Source: Paracoccus acridae
GTDB taxonomy: Bacteria; Pseudomonadota; Alphaproteobacteria; Rhodobacterales; Rhodobacteraceae
Length of the DNA stretch: 64,000 nt
Assembly: GCF_014642735.1 (NCBI RefSeq)
Contig: NZ_BMIV01000010.1
Location: 46,800-110,799 of the forward strand
Direction of reading: 5' to 3'
Shown here: piece by piece, positions 1-8,739 of the stretch
Layout: each line of letters starts with the position of its first letter
Position numbering within the stretch: the first letter of the stretch is position 1
The notes under the pieces: model-generated
Told to the model about the DNA's origin: nothing
The model's input: only the letters and a program-made list of their open reading frames with translations
The model's database searches: none
Made by a program: the position numbers and the translations under genes

Positions 1-998
1 GCGGGGATCACCTCGTCGGCCGAGGCAAGGCCCATCGCTTCGGCGATCTGCGCCAGTTCAGGGGCGATGGCCGGGCGGTTCCATTCCATGACCCAGGGCA
101 TCAGGCAGGCCACGCCGGCACCATGCGCGGTGTGCGTCAGGGCACCCACCGGATACTGGATCGCATGGGCGGCGGCGGTGCCCGCAACGCCGAAGGCCAG
201 CCCGGCGAACAGCGCGCCCTGCATCACCCGGGCACGCGCCTCGGCATCCGCGCCCGTCCGGCAGGCGCGTTCCAGCCCCTGCCACAGCAGGCGGATCGCG
301 GTCAGGGCGAATTGGTCGGACAGCGCGTTCTTTCCCACGAAGACCCGTTCCTGCGTCAAGGTCGCGGTGACGGGACGACGAATGGCGGTAAACGCCTCGA
401 TCGCATGGGTCAGGGCGTCGGCCCCGGCGATGGCCGTCAGACCGGGCGGACAGGTCAGCGTCAGGTCGGGATCGCAGATCGCCGCCGTCGGCACCAGATG
501 CGGGCTGGAGATCCCGACCTTCAGGCTGCGCGCCGAATCGGACAGGACGGCGACCGGCGTGACCTCGGATCCGGTGCCCGCCGTCGTGGGCAGGGCAATA
601 AGGGGAAGGATCGGCCCGGGCACCTTCAGCTCTCCGTAATAGTCCTGCGGCTGCCCGCCATGGGTCAGCAACAGGGCCACGCATTTCGCCATGTCGAGGC
701 AGGATCCGCCCCCGATCCCGACGACCAGATCGGGCGCAAAGCCGCGCGCGGCCTGGCTGGCGGCAAGGGCGCTGTCCACCGGAACGTCCGGCAGGGTTCC
801 GCTTTCGACTTGCACCGCAAGCCCGTGATCGTTCAAATCCGCCAGCATCGCCTGGAACTGGGGATCGCCGGCCAAGCGGGCATCGGTGACGACCAGAGCG
901 CGGCGCCCCAGCCTGGCAGCGACCTGCCCGAGCACCTGCCGCTGACCCGGGCCGAAGATGATCTCTCGCGGCGGCCTGATCGTGCCGAAATGCGTCAT
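1..998 (-). CDS. Iron-containing alcohol dehydrogenase, C-terminus cut by window edge
   Basis: Group III (iron-dependent) NAD(P)-linked alcohol dehydrogenase or maleylacetate-reductase-like enzyme, cytosolic. Translation from the ATG at 998 gives the N-terminal nucleotide-binding half with GIGGGSCLDMAKC (about residues 94-106), the family motif PTTAGTGSEVTP, and GADALTHAIEAF plus a later HTAHGAG stretch that carry the metal-binding Asp and His residues. About 330 residues are visible; the family usually has about 380-390, so only the last 50 or so are missing off the left edge. It is divergent from the GntR regulator at 1142 and the sugar-type ABC operon behind it, so it probably oxidises or reduces a metabolite of the compound that transporter imports. 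The substrate cannot be told from sequence. Confidence 0.88.
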   Translation of the reverse strand, partial: MTHFGTIRPPREIIFGPGQRQVLGQVAARLGRRALVVTDARLAGDPQFQAMLADLNDHGLAVQVESGTLPDVPVDSALAASQAARGFAPDLVVGIGGGSCLDMAKCVALLLTHGGQPQDYYGELKVPGPILPLIALPTTAGTGSEVTPVAVLSDSARSLKVGISSPHLVPTAAICDPDLTLTCPPGLTAIAGADALTHAIEAFTAIRRPVTATLTQERVFVGKNALSDQFALTAIRLLWQGLERACRTGADAEARARVMQGALFAGLAFGVAGTAAAHAIQYPVGALTHTAHGAGVACLMPWVMEWNRPAIAPELAQIAEAMGLASADEVIP

Positions 999-1068
999 TC
1001 TGTTCCTCTCCCGCTTCATGTGCCGCTTGAACAAGGACGCGACCCACCATGCCCGTCCCGATCTGCTT

Positions 1069-1085
1069 ATCGTATCCTATATGAT
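1069..1085. promoter_or_regulatory. Candidate GntR/FCD operator, imperfect 7-3-7 palindrome
   Basis: ATCGTAT-CCT-ATATGAT lies between the divergent alcohol dehydrogenase (start 998) and GntR gene (start 1142). The arms match at 6 of 7 positions and the site is AT-rich in GC-rich DNA. FCD-subfamily GntR proteins usually bind short AT-containing palindromes of this size next to their own gene. The assignment is inference. Confidence 0.5.
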
Positions 1086-1092
1086 ATTGTAT

Positions 1093-1120
1093 TTGACATC
1101 CGATCCGATCTTTGTAAACC
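1093..1120 (+). promoter_or_regulatory. Possible sigma-70 promoter for the GntR-ABC operon
   Basis: A perfect -35 TTGACA (1093-1098) is followed after 16 bases by TAAACC (1115-1120), a weak -10. It sits 8 bases after the candidate operator at 1069-1085, which fits control of the operon by the GntR protein. The weak -10 keeps confidence low. Confidence 0.35.
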
Positions 1121-1141
1121 ATCGTCTTGCAAACACCGCAG

Positions 1142-1840
1142 ATGAAAGGTGCAGAATTGGGAAGCGCAGCGGAAAGCCAGGGCATCCAGATGGTTCGACC
1201 GGCCAGCATCGTGGATGGCGTCCATGACAGCATCTACGAACGCATCATGTCCCTGGAGATCGCGCCTGGCGCCCGCATTCCCGTGGATGTCGTGGCCCGA
1301 GACCTGGGCGTGTCCCAGACCCCCGTCCGCGAGGCCCTGTCCCGGCTGGAACGTGAAGGCCTGGTGCGCAAGGCGCATCTGATCGGCTACAGCGCCGCGC
1401 CGCAACTGTCGCGCAAGGCGTTCGAGGATCTGTTCGCCTTTCGCCTTCTGCTGGAACCGGAATGCGCCCGGATCGCCACGCAGAACCTGACCCCGGACAG
1501 CCTGCAAGAACTTGAGGAAGCAGCCGCCGACATGGGCCATGGCGAGGCGCCGGTGGACCGCAACAGCCGCTATTCCCGCTTTGCCCGCGCCGATGCGCAT
1601 TTCCACGACGCGATCCTGAAGATCGCCGGGAACGAGGTGATCCGCCAGGCTTTCGCCGACCAGCATGTGCACCTGCACCTGTTCCGCCTGATGTTCCACA
1701 GCCGCGTCACGCAAGAGGCGCTTGAAGAACACGAGAACCTGCTGGCCGCCTTTCGCGCCGGCGACGGCGCCCGGGCGCAGGCGGCGATGCACGAACATAT
1801 CTCGCGCTCGCGCGACCGATTGATGCTGGCTTTCGAATGA
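1142..1840 (+). CDS. GntR family transcriptional regulator (FCD subfamily)
   Basis: DNA-binding repressor of about 232 residues. The N-terminal winged helix includes DLGVSQTPVREALSRLEREG, the typical GntR recognition helix. The C-terminal all-helical FCD ligand domain has DAHFHDAIL and later His residues that normally bind a metal and an organic-acid effector. I use the ATG at 1142; an in-frame ATG at 1190 and a TTG at 1127 are alternatives, and none has a strong Shine-Dalgarno. The stop overlaps the ATG of the ABC ATPase (ATGA at 1837-1840), so regulator and transporter are translationally coupled. A palindrome at 1069-1085 may be its operator. The effector is unknown; FCD proteins often sense sugar acids or carboxylates. 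Confidence 0.9.
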   Translation: MKGAELGSAAESQGIQMVRPASIVDGVHDSIYERIMSLEIAPGARIPVDVVARDLGVSQTPVREALSRLEREGLVRKAHLIGYSAAPQLSRKAFEDLFAFRLLLEPECARIATQNLTPDSLQELEEAAADMGHGEAPVDRNSRYSRFARADAHFHDAILKIAGNEVIRQAFADQHVHLHLFRLMFHSRVTQEALEEHENLLAAFRAGDGARAQAAMHEHISRSRDRLMLAFE

Positions 1841-3405
1841 ACGCGGCGACCATGCCCGTGTCGGCCACCGCCCTTGCCCGGCCTGCCCTTCGGGCCGAAG
1901 GCTTAAGCAAGGCCTATGGGCCGGTCACGGTCCTGTCGGATGTCACGCTGGACATCCTGCCGGGCGAGGTTCACGCCGTCATCGGAGAGAATGGGGCGGG
2001 CAAGTCCACGCTGATGAAGCTGCTATCCGGCCATGTCGCGCCCTCGGCCGGGCGCCTGCTGATGGGGGAAGCGCCGGTGGCCTTTCCCGATGCCGCCGCG
2101 GCCGAGTCGGCGGGCGTCGTTCTGGTGCATCAGGAAATCCTGCTGGCCCCCGACCTGACCGTGGCCGAAAACCTGTTTCTGGGCCGCGAGTTGACGCGCG
2201 GTCCGATGGTGGACGACCGCGCCATGAGCCGCCGCACGGCCGAGGTCCTGGCCTCGATCGGCGCGCATTGCCATCCGCGCGACCGCGTGGGGTCCCTGCC
2301 CCTGGCGCAGCGCCAGCTGGTGCAGATCGCGCGGGCGCTGCTGGAGCCGCGCACCGTCGTGATCTTCGACGAACCCACGGCCGTTCTGGCCAATGACGAG
2401 GTCGCGGCGCTGCTGGACGTGGTGCGCGGCCTTCGGGCACGGGGCGCGGCCGTCCTCTATATCTCGCACCGGCTTGACGAGGTCGAGGCCTTGGCCGACC
2501 GCGTGACCGTGCTGCGCGACGGGCGCATGATCGGCACCTGGCCCGCCGGGCTGACGCAGCGCGCCATGGCCGACCTGATGGTGGGCCGGGAACTGGGCAC
2601 GCTTTATCCGCCCAAGCGCGCCCTGCCCGCAGTCGCGCCCCAGCTTGTGATCGACGCCCTGTCCGTCGAACACGGCGCGGTGGAAGCCAGCCTGGTGCTG
2701 CGCCCCGGCGAGGTCCTGGGCATCGGCGGCATGATCGGATCGGGTCGGACCGAGCTGTTCGAGGGGCTGATGGGCCTTCGGCCCTCGCAGGCCGCGCGGA
2801 TCACGCTGGGTGGGCACGAGGTCACGCATCGCAGCGTGCGCGACTGGCAGGCGGCGGGGCTGGTCTATCTGACCGAAGATCGCAAGGGCAAGGGGCTGCT
2901 TCTGGACGAGCCCCTCGCCACCAACCTGACCCTTCAGGCCCTGGACAGCGTGCATCCCGGCACGCGGCTTGACCATGCAGGGGAAGATCGCGCCCTTGAT
3001 CGCGCCGTGGACGCCTATGACATCCGCGTGCGCAACCGCCACCTGTCGGCGGGCCAGTTGTCGGGCGGCAACCAGCAGAAGCTGCTTCTGGCCAAGGTGA
3101 TGCTGACCGATCCCGCCGTGGTCATCATCGACGAACCGACCCGCGGCATCGACATCGGCAACAAGAGCCAGATCTATGACTTCATCGACCGGCTGGTGCG
3201 GGCGGGCAAGGCGGTGATCGTCGTCTCGTCCGAACTGCCCGAACTGGTCGGCCTGTCGGACCGGGTCCTGGTGATGCGCGGGGGGCGCATCGTCGCGGAA
3301 CTGACAGGCGAGGCCATCACCGAACAGAACGTCGTCTATGCGGCGACCAGTGGCGAAAAACAAGAAGCCGGGCCGCATGACCCGGCGGCCAGAACACACA
3401 CCTGA
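1837..3405 (+). CDS. Sugar-type ABC transporter ATP-binding protein (RbsA/MglA-like)
   Basis: Double-domain ATPase of the carbohydrate uptake transporter 2 family, 522 residues, the normal length for RbsA/MglA. The first domain has Walker A GENGAGKST (residues 50-58), a divergent signature LPLAQRQ and Walker B VVIFDEPT. The second has the usual degenerate Walker A (GMIGSGRTELFEGL), a good LSGGNQQK signature and VVIIDEPTRGIDIGNK. It starts inside the stop of the GntR gene and is followed by its permease (3434) and binding protein (4462). It energises import of a monosaccharide, polyol or similar small ligand that the sequence does not identify. Confidence 0.95.
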   Translation: MNAATMPVSATALARPALRAEGLSKAYGPVTVLSDVTLDILPGEVHAVIGENGAGKSTLMKLLSGHVAPSAGRLLMGEAPVAFPDAAAAESAGVVLVHQEILLAPDLTVAENLFLGRELTRGPMVDDRAMSRRTAEVLASIGAHCHPRDRVGSLPLAQRQLVQIARALLEPRTVVIFDEPTAVLANDEVAALLDVVRGLRARGAAVLYISHRLDEVEALADRVTVLRDGRMIGTWPAGLTQRAMADLMVGRELGTLYPPKRALPAVAPQLVIDALSVEHGAVEASLVLRPGEVLGIGGMIGSGRTELFEGLMGLRPSQAARITLGGHEVTHRSVRDWQAAGLVYLTEDRKGKGLLLDEPLATNLTLQALDSVHPGTRLDHAGEDRALDRAVDAYDIRVRNRHLSAGQLSGGNQQKLLLAKVMLTDPAVVIIDEPTRGIDIGNKSQIYDFIDRLVRAGKAVIVVSSELPELVGLSDRVLVMRGGRIVAELTGEAITEQNVVYAATSGEKQEAGPHDPAARTHT

Positions 3406-3433
3406 ACCGGACGTCAGGGGGGAGGAGACCCGG

Positions 3434-4417
3434 ATGACAAGCGTCACCACGGAGATTGCCGGCGCACCGCGCCGCATCCGCTGGGCCGACATGGGCCCCT
3501 TCATCGCATTGGCCCTTGTCGTGCTGATCGGCACGCTGATCAACACCAATTTCGCGACCGGCACCAACATCGCCAATGTCGTGACCCGCTCGGCCTTCAT
3601 CGCCATCATCGCCGTGGGCGCAACCTTCGTGATTTCGTCCGGCTGCCTCGATCTGTCCGTGGGCTCGATGATGGCCTTCGTGACGGGCGTGATGATCCTG
3701 ACGATGAACCGGCTGGAACCGACCATGGGGGCCAATGCCATCCTTGTCGGCGCGGGCTTCGGGCTGATCGTCGGCGCGCTCTGCGGCTTGCTGAACGGGC
3801 TGATCGTGACGGTGGGCAAGATCGAGCCCTTCATCGCCACGCTGGGCACGATGGGCATCTTCCGGGCGCTGATCACCTGGATGTCGGACGGCGGATCCAT
3901 CCCCATCGACCGGGCGCTGCGCGACCCCTATCGTCCCGTCTATTTCGGCAATGTGCTGGGGATCCCCCTGCCCGTGGTCGTGACGCTGGCCGTGGTCCTA
4001 GTCGGCGCCTTCATCCTGTATCGCACCAAATACGGGCGGCGCTGCATGGCGGCGGGGTCGAACGCCGATGTTGCGCGCTTTTCGGGCGTTTCAGTGGCGC
4101 GGGTGCGGACCACGGCCTTCGTGATCCAGGGGCTGTGCGTGGCCATCGCCGCGATCTGCTATATCCCTCGCCTGGGGGCAGCAACCCCCACGACCGGGCA
4201 GTTGTGGGAATTGCAGGTCATCACCGCCGTGGTGATCGGCGGCACCCTTCTGCGCGGCGGCAAGGGCCGCATCTGGGGCACGGTCGCCGGTGCGCTGATC
4301 CTGGAAGTGATCGCCAACCTGATGGTGCTGTCGAACATGGTCTCCGAATACCTCGTCGCGGCGGTCCAGGGGGTGATCATCATCCTGGCCATGCTGGCAC
4401 ACCGCTTCATCAAGTAA
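3434..4417 (+). CDS. Sugar-type ABC transporter permease (RbsC-like)
   Basis: Inner-membrane permease of the BPD_transp_2 type, 327 residues with 8-10 hydrophobic segments. The ATG at 3434 is chosen because GGAGGAG lies 8 bases upstream; the frame is open further upstream but that part is charged and overlaps the ATPase gene. Recognisable stretches are SSGCLDLSVGSMMAF, the EPFIATLGTMGIFRAL loop and IGGTLLRGGKGRIWGT near the C-terminus, all typical of ribose/xylose-type permeases. It works as a dimer with the 1837-3405 ATPase and receives ligand from the 4462 binding protein. Confidence 0.94.
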   Translation: MTSVTTEIAGAPRRIRWADMGPFIALALVVLIGTLINTNFATGTNIANVVTRSAFIAIIAVGATFVISSGCLDLSVGSMMAFVTGVMILTMNRLEPTMGANAILVGAGFGLIVGALCGLLNGLIVTVGKIEPFIATLGTMGIFRALITWMSDGGSIPIDRALRDPYRPVYFGNVLGIPLPVVVTLAVVLVGAFILYRTKYGRRCMAAGSNADVARFSGVSVARVRTTAFVIQGLCVAIAAICYIPRLGAATPTTGQLWELQVITAVVIGGTLLRGGKGRIWGTVAGALILEVIANLMVLSNMVSEYLVAAVQGVIIILAMLAHRFIK

Positions 4418-4461
4418 TCGCCCAGGGAGAGGCGAGGATTTTTCCAAAGGGAGGAACGACA

Positions 4462-5424
4462 ATGAAAAGACTGACCCAACGCGCCCTGACACTGGCCACC
4501 GCCGCAAGCCTGCTGGCGCTGACCGCAGGCGGGGCGGTGGCCCAGGACAAGCGCACCATCGCCGTCTCGATCCCGGCCGCGACGCATGGCTGGACCGGCG
4601 GCGTGGTCTATCACGCCGAACAGGCCGAGAAGGAGATCGAGGCCGCATTCCCGAATATCGACGTGATCGTGAAGACCTCGCCTTCCGCGACGGCCCAGGT
4701 ATCGGCTTTGGAAGACCTGTCCGCCGGGCAGACCCTGGACGCCCTGGTCATCCTGCCCTTCACCTCCGAGGAACTGACCGGCCCGGTCGAGCAGGTCAAG
4801 TCGAACGGCACCTATATCGCCGTCGTGGACCGGGGCCTGACCGACCCGACGATCCAGGATCTGTATGTGGCGGGCGACAACATCGCCGTGGGCGCCAATA
4901 CCGCGAAATGGATGGCCGAGAAGCTGGGCGGCGAGGGCAAGGTCGTCGTGCTGCGCGGCATCCCCACCGTCATCGACGACGAACGCATCCAGGGCTTCAC
5001 CGACGTGATGAAGGACACCAACATCGAGATCCTGGACATCCAGTATGCCAACTGGAACCAGGACGAGGCCTTCAGCCTGATGCAGGATTACCTGGCCAAG
5101 TATCCGCATATCGACGCGGTCTGGGCCAATGACGACGACATGCTTCTGGGCGTGCTGGAAGCGGTCAAGCAGTCGGGCCGGACCGAGATCAAGTATGCCC
5201 TGGGCGGCAACGGCATGAAGGACGTGATCGAGATGGTGAAGGCGGGCGATCCCGTCACGCCCATCTCGACCCCCTACCCTCCGTCAATGATCAAGTCGGC
5301 CATCTACATGACGGCGGCGCAGTTTTCCGGCCAGGCGCCGATGCGCGGCAACTTCAAGCTGGATGCGCCGCTGATCACGCCGGAAAACGCCGACCAGTTC
5401 TATTTCCCCGACAGCCCGTTCTGA
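4462..5424 (+). CDS. Periplasmic sugar-binding protein of the ABC transporter
   Basis: Substrate-binding protein of the peripla_BP_4 (ribose-binding) fold, 320 residues. There is a Sec signal peptide of about 27 residues ending GGAVA before QDKRT. The ATG at 4462 is preceded by GGGAGGAA. The mature protein starts with TIAVSIPAATHGWTGG, in which the aromatic after HG resembles ribose-family ligand pockets, and has a VDRGLTDP hinge and a WANDDDMLLGVLEA motif. It follows the permease by 44 bases and ends the transport part of the operon. Ligand is unknown; relatives bind pentoses, polyols or autoinducer-like sugars. Confidence 0.93.
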   Translation: MKRLTQRALTLATAASLLALTAGGAVAQDKRTIAVSIPAATHGWTGGVVYHAEQAEKEIEAAFPNIDVIVKTSPSATAQVSALEDLSAGQTLDALVILPFTSEELTGPVEQVKSNGTYIAVVDRGLTDPTIQDLYVAGDNIAVGANTAKWMAEKLGGEGKVVVLRGIPTVIDDERIQGFTDVMKDTNIEILDIQYANWNQDEAFSLMQDYLAKYPHIDAVWANDDDMLLGVLEAVKQSGRTEIKYALGGNGMKDVIEMVKAGDPVTPISTPYPPSMIKSAIYMTAAQFSGQAPMRGNFKLDAPLITPENADQFYFPDSPF

Positions 5425-5481
5425 CGACTGCGCCGGAGGCCCAGCGGCCTCCGGCTTCGATTTGACACAAGGAGACCACGG

Positions 5482-6069
5482 ATGAGTGGCAAGAAAATCC
5501 TCATGCTCTGCGGCGAGTTCACCGAGGAATATGAAATCTTCGTCTTCCAGCAAGGCATGGAGGCCGTCGGGCATACCGTCCATGTCGTCTGCCCCGACAA
5601 GAAGAAGGGCGAGATGATCCAGACCAGCCTGCACGACTTCGAGGGACACCAGACCTATATCGAACGCTTCGGGCACCTGGCCGAGATCAACCAGACCTTC
5701 TCGGAAATCGTGCTGGAGGATTATGACGCCGTCTATTGCGCGGGCGGCCGGGGACCGGAATACATCCGCACCGACAAGCGCATCCAGACGATGGTGCGCC
5801 ATTTCCACGAAACCGGAAAGCCGATCTTCACCATCTGCCACGGCGTGCAGATCCTGGTCGCGGTCGATGGCGTGATCCGCGGCAAGAAGGTCGCGGCCCT
5901 TGGCGCCTGCGAGCCCGAGGTGATCCTGGCCGGCGGCACCTATATCGACGTCAAGCCGCACGAGGCCTATGTGGACGGCACCATGGTCTCGGCCAAGGGC
6001 TGGACCGGGCTTGCGGCCTTCATGCGCGAATGCCTCAAGGTTCTTGGGACCGAGATCCGCCATACATGA
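5482..6069 (+). CDS. DJ-1/PfpI family protein
   Basis: Cytosolic alpha/beta protein of 195 residues from the DJ-1/PfpI superfamily. The nucleophile elbow is FTICHGVQ with Cys119-His120, and the conserved acidic residue lies in CGEFTEEYE near the N-terminus. Family members include deglycases, chaperones and amide or isonitrile hydratases, so the reaction is not fixed by the fold. AAGGAG precedes the ATG. It is 57 bases after the binding-protein gene, on the same strand, and is probably the last gene of the operon, suggesting a catabolic or detoxifying step on the imported compound. Confidence 0.88.
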   Translation: MSGKKILMLCGEFTEEYEIFVFQQGMEAVGHTVHVVCPDKKKGEMIQTSLHDFEGHQTYIERFGHLAEINQTFSEIVLEDYDAVYCAGGRGPEYIRTDKRIQTMVRHFHETGKPIFTICHGVQILVAVDGVIRGKKVAALGACEPEVILAGGTYIDVKPHEAYVDGTMVSAKGWTGLAAFMRECLKVLGTEIRHT

Positions 6070-6259
6070 AACGGATGCGGTGGAGGGTCGTGCGAACACC
6101 CTCCATCGCAACATGTCAGGGCCGCAGTCTGCAAACACGGGTGATCCAAAGGGGGCTTTTGCCGGCTCTACGGACGGGCACCCTCCGCCGTTTCATCCAT
6201 CGACCATTGCGCACTGCCGCCGCAGGCCACGAAATCGTCACCCCGGCGCCAAGCCTTCG

Positions 6260-7576
6260 TCACAGCCCGTATTGCTCGCGCGCGTAGCCGCCCAGGCCTA
6301 CCGCATCCAGTCTGGCCAGTGGGGCCAGGAAGGTGACCTGGATCACGCCCGGCGCGCGCCCGATCTCGATCGCGCCATTGATGGTGGCGCGGTTGCGCAC
6401 CTCGGGGACCGTCATGCCCAGCAGGGTGGCCGCGCGTTCCAGGCCGTTCTCGATGGCGGCGTTCAGGTTCGGGGCGGTGCCTATCACGCTGACAGGGGCC
6501 AGGGGCTCGATCTCTCCTGCCCCCCATTTCGCGGCAAGACGCTGTCCCTTCGCCATCTCGGCCGGTGTGAAGGGGCGGGCCAGGGGCGGCAGGTCCTCGG
6601 CCAGCGGGAACAGGACCGGGCCGTCGATGGGATAATCCTTCACCACCTCGACCTGCAGCGTCACGCTGCCTGCCACGTCCATGGTGTGCCCGGCGATCTC
6701 TCCGTCGCCCTGGCCCGCGTGCATGTCGCCCATATAGACGCCCGCGCCCGGCACCTTGACCGGGCAGACGATGATCGCGCCCGCGCGCACCGCGTCGATG
6801 TCCATGTGCCCGTCGGTCTTGTGGCGTGCCAGATCCTCGGCGCTGATGGCATAGTCATGGGGCGCGCCGACCAGGAAGGCGCCGAAATCGCCCGCATTGT
6901 GGCTGTCGGGCATCGCGGTCGAAGGACAGGTGCCAAGCTGCCCCAGGAAGGGCCGCATCCGCACCAGCGTGCCCGGCATGTCCGACGGGGCAAAGGTCAG
7001 GATCGAATGCTGGCGGCTGCCGTCGGGCAGGGCCGCAAAGCTGTCCGCGTCCCGCGCGATGGTTTCGGCCGCCCCGGCGGGCAGGGTCAGGCCGACGCTG
7101 CGGGTCTCGTCGAAGGTGACGGTATAGCCGTGGACGATGCGGAAGGGCGTGACCGGGTTGCCGCAGCGGTCGCATTTCACCGCATCGGGGCCGATCCCCT
7201 CGACATGCGTTTCGGGCCAGACGGTGTCGCAGACCGGGCAGCGGGCGGCGACATAGGGATCGCCCAGGCAGAACCCCTCGGGCGAACTGTCGTGGCCGGA
7301 CGCCGTGGCCGCCGAGGTCACGGTGATGTCGCGGATGCGGATCGCAACGGCGTCGCCCACCTCGGCCCCGTTGACGCGGACGGGCGTCGTGACCTCGTGG
7401 CCGCCGCGCAGGCGGGGCGTGATCATCGGACCCCAGCAGCCGGGCGCGGTGTTGGCAATGATGGTGCCGCCATTCTCGACCGGGCCGAGCATGGCTGCCG
7501 CGGGATCGAGGACACTGTTGGTAAACTCGGTGACGACGACGCTGCGGCGCGACGGCGCGATGCTGCCATCCGGCAT
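6260..7576 (-). CDS. Acetamidase/formamidase family protein with a zinc-ribbon-like insert
   Basis: FmdA/AmdA family amidohydrolase, 438 residues, expected to release ammonia from a short-chain amide in the cytosol. Family hallmarks are the N-terminal NGGTIIANTAPGCWGP segment, GDMHAGQGDGE and a C-terminal domain with NGAIEIGRAPGVIQV. Two CxxC pairs (Cys113/Cys116 and Cys135/Cys138) form a probable zinc ribbon, which many short family members lack. The gene lies downstream of the LysR gene on the same strand with an 85-base gap. Nothing ties it to benzoate metabolism. The 190 bases between it and the PfpI gene show no clear feature. Confidence 0.87.
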   Translation of the reverse strand: MPDGSIAPSRRSVVVTEFTNSVLDPAAAMLGPVENGGTIIANTAPGCWGPMITPRLRGGHEVTTPVRVNGAEVGDAVAIRIRDITVTSAATASGHDSSPEGFCLGDPYVAARCPVCDTVWPETHVEGIGPDAVKCDRCGNPVTPFRIVHGYTVTFDETRSVGLTLPAGAAETIARDADSFAALPDGSRQHSILTFAPSDMPGTLVRMRPFLGQLGTCPSTAMPDSHNAGDFGAFLVGAPHDYAISAEDLARHKTDGHMDIDAVRAGAIIVCPVKVPGAGVYMGDMHAGQGDGEIAGHTMDVAGSVTLQVEVVKDYPIDGPVLFPLAEDLPPLARPFTPAEMAKGQRLAAKWGAGEIEPLAPVSVIGTAPNLNAAIENGLERAATLLGMTVPEVRNRATINGAIEIGRAPGVIQVTFLAPLARLDAVGLGGYAREQYGL

Positions 7577-7661
7577 GGAAACCCCCCAATGTTCACTGTT
7601 AAGACACCCGGAAGGTTAGCGGGTCGGGTTCCATAAGCAAGTCCGGCGATGATCCGCAATC

Positions 7662-8588
7662 CTAGGGGCGACGCGGAAGGTTGTTTGCCTCGAGCCAGGC
7701 AGGGTTTTCGGCATACATGTCCCCGATCAGCGCCTTGACCATTGCCAGATAGCGTGAATTGTCCCCGGCCCTGTGGTTCAGGATGACCGGGGACAAGGCA
7801 CCGGAGTCGCCGATCAGGCGGTATTCGACATCCGACCGCATCTGCCGGGCCGACGAGGGGATGATGCAGATCCCCGATTCGGCCGCGACAAGGCCCAGGG
7901 CGGTCTGGATTTCGCGCACCTCCAGCACCTCGGCGGGTTGCACCAGCCGATCCTGCAACAGCGCCAGCACCTGATCGGCATAGCTGGGGCGCGGCTCCTT
8001 GGGATAGACGATCAGCTTCTGGCCCGTCAGATCCGCCAGCGCCAGCGGTCCCGTTTCCCGGGCAAGCGCGGTCCCCCGGGGCAGCGCAGCAACCAGGCGT
8101 TCTTCCCGCAGGACGGTGCTGGTGACGTTGGGGTCGTTGTGCAGCAACCGCCCGAAGCCGAGGTCGATCCGGCCTTCCTTCAGCGCCGGGATCTGCTGGA
8201 TCGACAGCATTTCCAGCAACTGGATGTCCAGTTCCGGCGCGTTCTGGCGCAGCTTCCTGACCAGCAGCGGCAAGCCGCCATACAGGGTCGAGGCGACGAA
8301 GCCGATGGACAGCAGCCGGTTGCGGTTCGCCCCCACCCGGCGCGTGGCGTCCTTCATCTGGTCCACCCGTCCCAGCACCTGCAACGCCTGTTCATAGAAC
8401 AGCCGCCCCGCATCGGTCAGCCTGATCGGCCGGCTGCTGCGGATGATCAGGGCGACGCCCAGTTCCTCTTCCAGCAACTGGATCTGACGGCTGAGAGGGG
8501 GCTGCGCGATGTTCAGCGCCTGGGCCGCGCGGGTGAAGTTCCGTTCCCGCGCAACGGCGGCGAAGTAACGCAATTGACGCAGATCCAC
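7662..8588 (-). CDS. catR: LysR family regulator of the cat/ben cluster (CatR/BenM type)
   Basis: LysR-type activator, about 308 residues from a GTG at 8588 (GGAG 8 bases upstream; a TTG at 8615 would add 9 residues). The N-terminal helix-turn-helix reads LRQLRYFAAVARERNFTRAA and NIAQPPLSRQIQLLE, which is the CatR/BenM/CatM signature. The effector domain follows from about residue 90. It is divergent from catB, and the gap contains an ATAC-N7-GTAT box at 8683-8697. In this subfamily cis,cis-muconate and sometimes benzoate are the inducers; this is family knowledge. The name catR is by analogy. Confidence 0.9.
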   Translation of the reverse strand: MDLRQLRYFAAVARERNFTRAAQALNIAQPPLSRQIQLLEEELGVALIIRSSRPIRLTDAGRLFYEQALQVLGRVDQMKDATRRVGANRNRLLSIGFVASTLYGGLPLLVRKLRQNAPELDIQLLEMLSIQQIPALKEGRIDLGFGRLLHNDPNVTSTVLREERLVAALPRGTALARETGPLALADLTGQKLIVYPKEPRPSYADQVLALLQDRLVQPAEVLEVREIQTALGLVAAESGICIIPSSARQMRSDVEYRLIGDSGALSPVILNHRAGDNSRYLAMVKALIGDMYAENPAWLEANNLPRRP

Positions 8589-8682
8589 GGCTTTTCTCCG
8601 GTCCCGAGAGAGCAAAATTCAGGTCGGTTTGGGTATCTTTCGGCTGACGATCACCCCCATCCTCAACAGTTTAGCATCCATT

Positions 8683-8697
8683 ATACCTTCCGGGTAT
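8683..8697. promoter_or_regulatory. CatR/BenM-type operator ATAC-N7-GTAT
   Basis: ATACCTTCCGGGTAT is a perfect ATAC-N7-GTAT box, with one further base pair matching inside each arm (C/G). This is the published consensus bound by CatM and BenM of Acinetobacter and by related CatR proteins. It is centred about 50 bases before the catB ATG and about 100 bases from the regulator's start. It is the expected activation site for catBCA and perhaps the whole cluster. Confidence 0.85.
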
Positions 8698-8739
8698 GGT
8701 TTCAAACCAAAATGGTGTTGGACGCAAGGCGGCAGGGCC

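Noticed and set aside
58..1233. A 391-codon minus-strand frame overlapping the first gene
   Set aside because: Another frame of the same strand encodes a clear iron alcohol dehydrogenase; this frame also runs through the operator region into the GntR gene.
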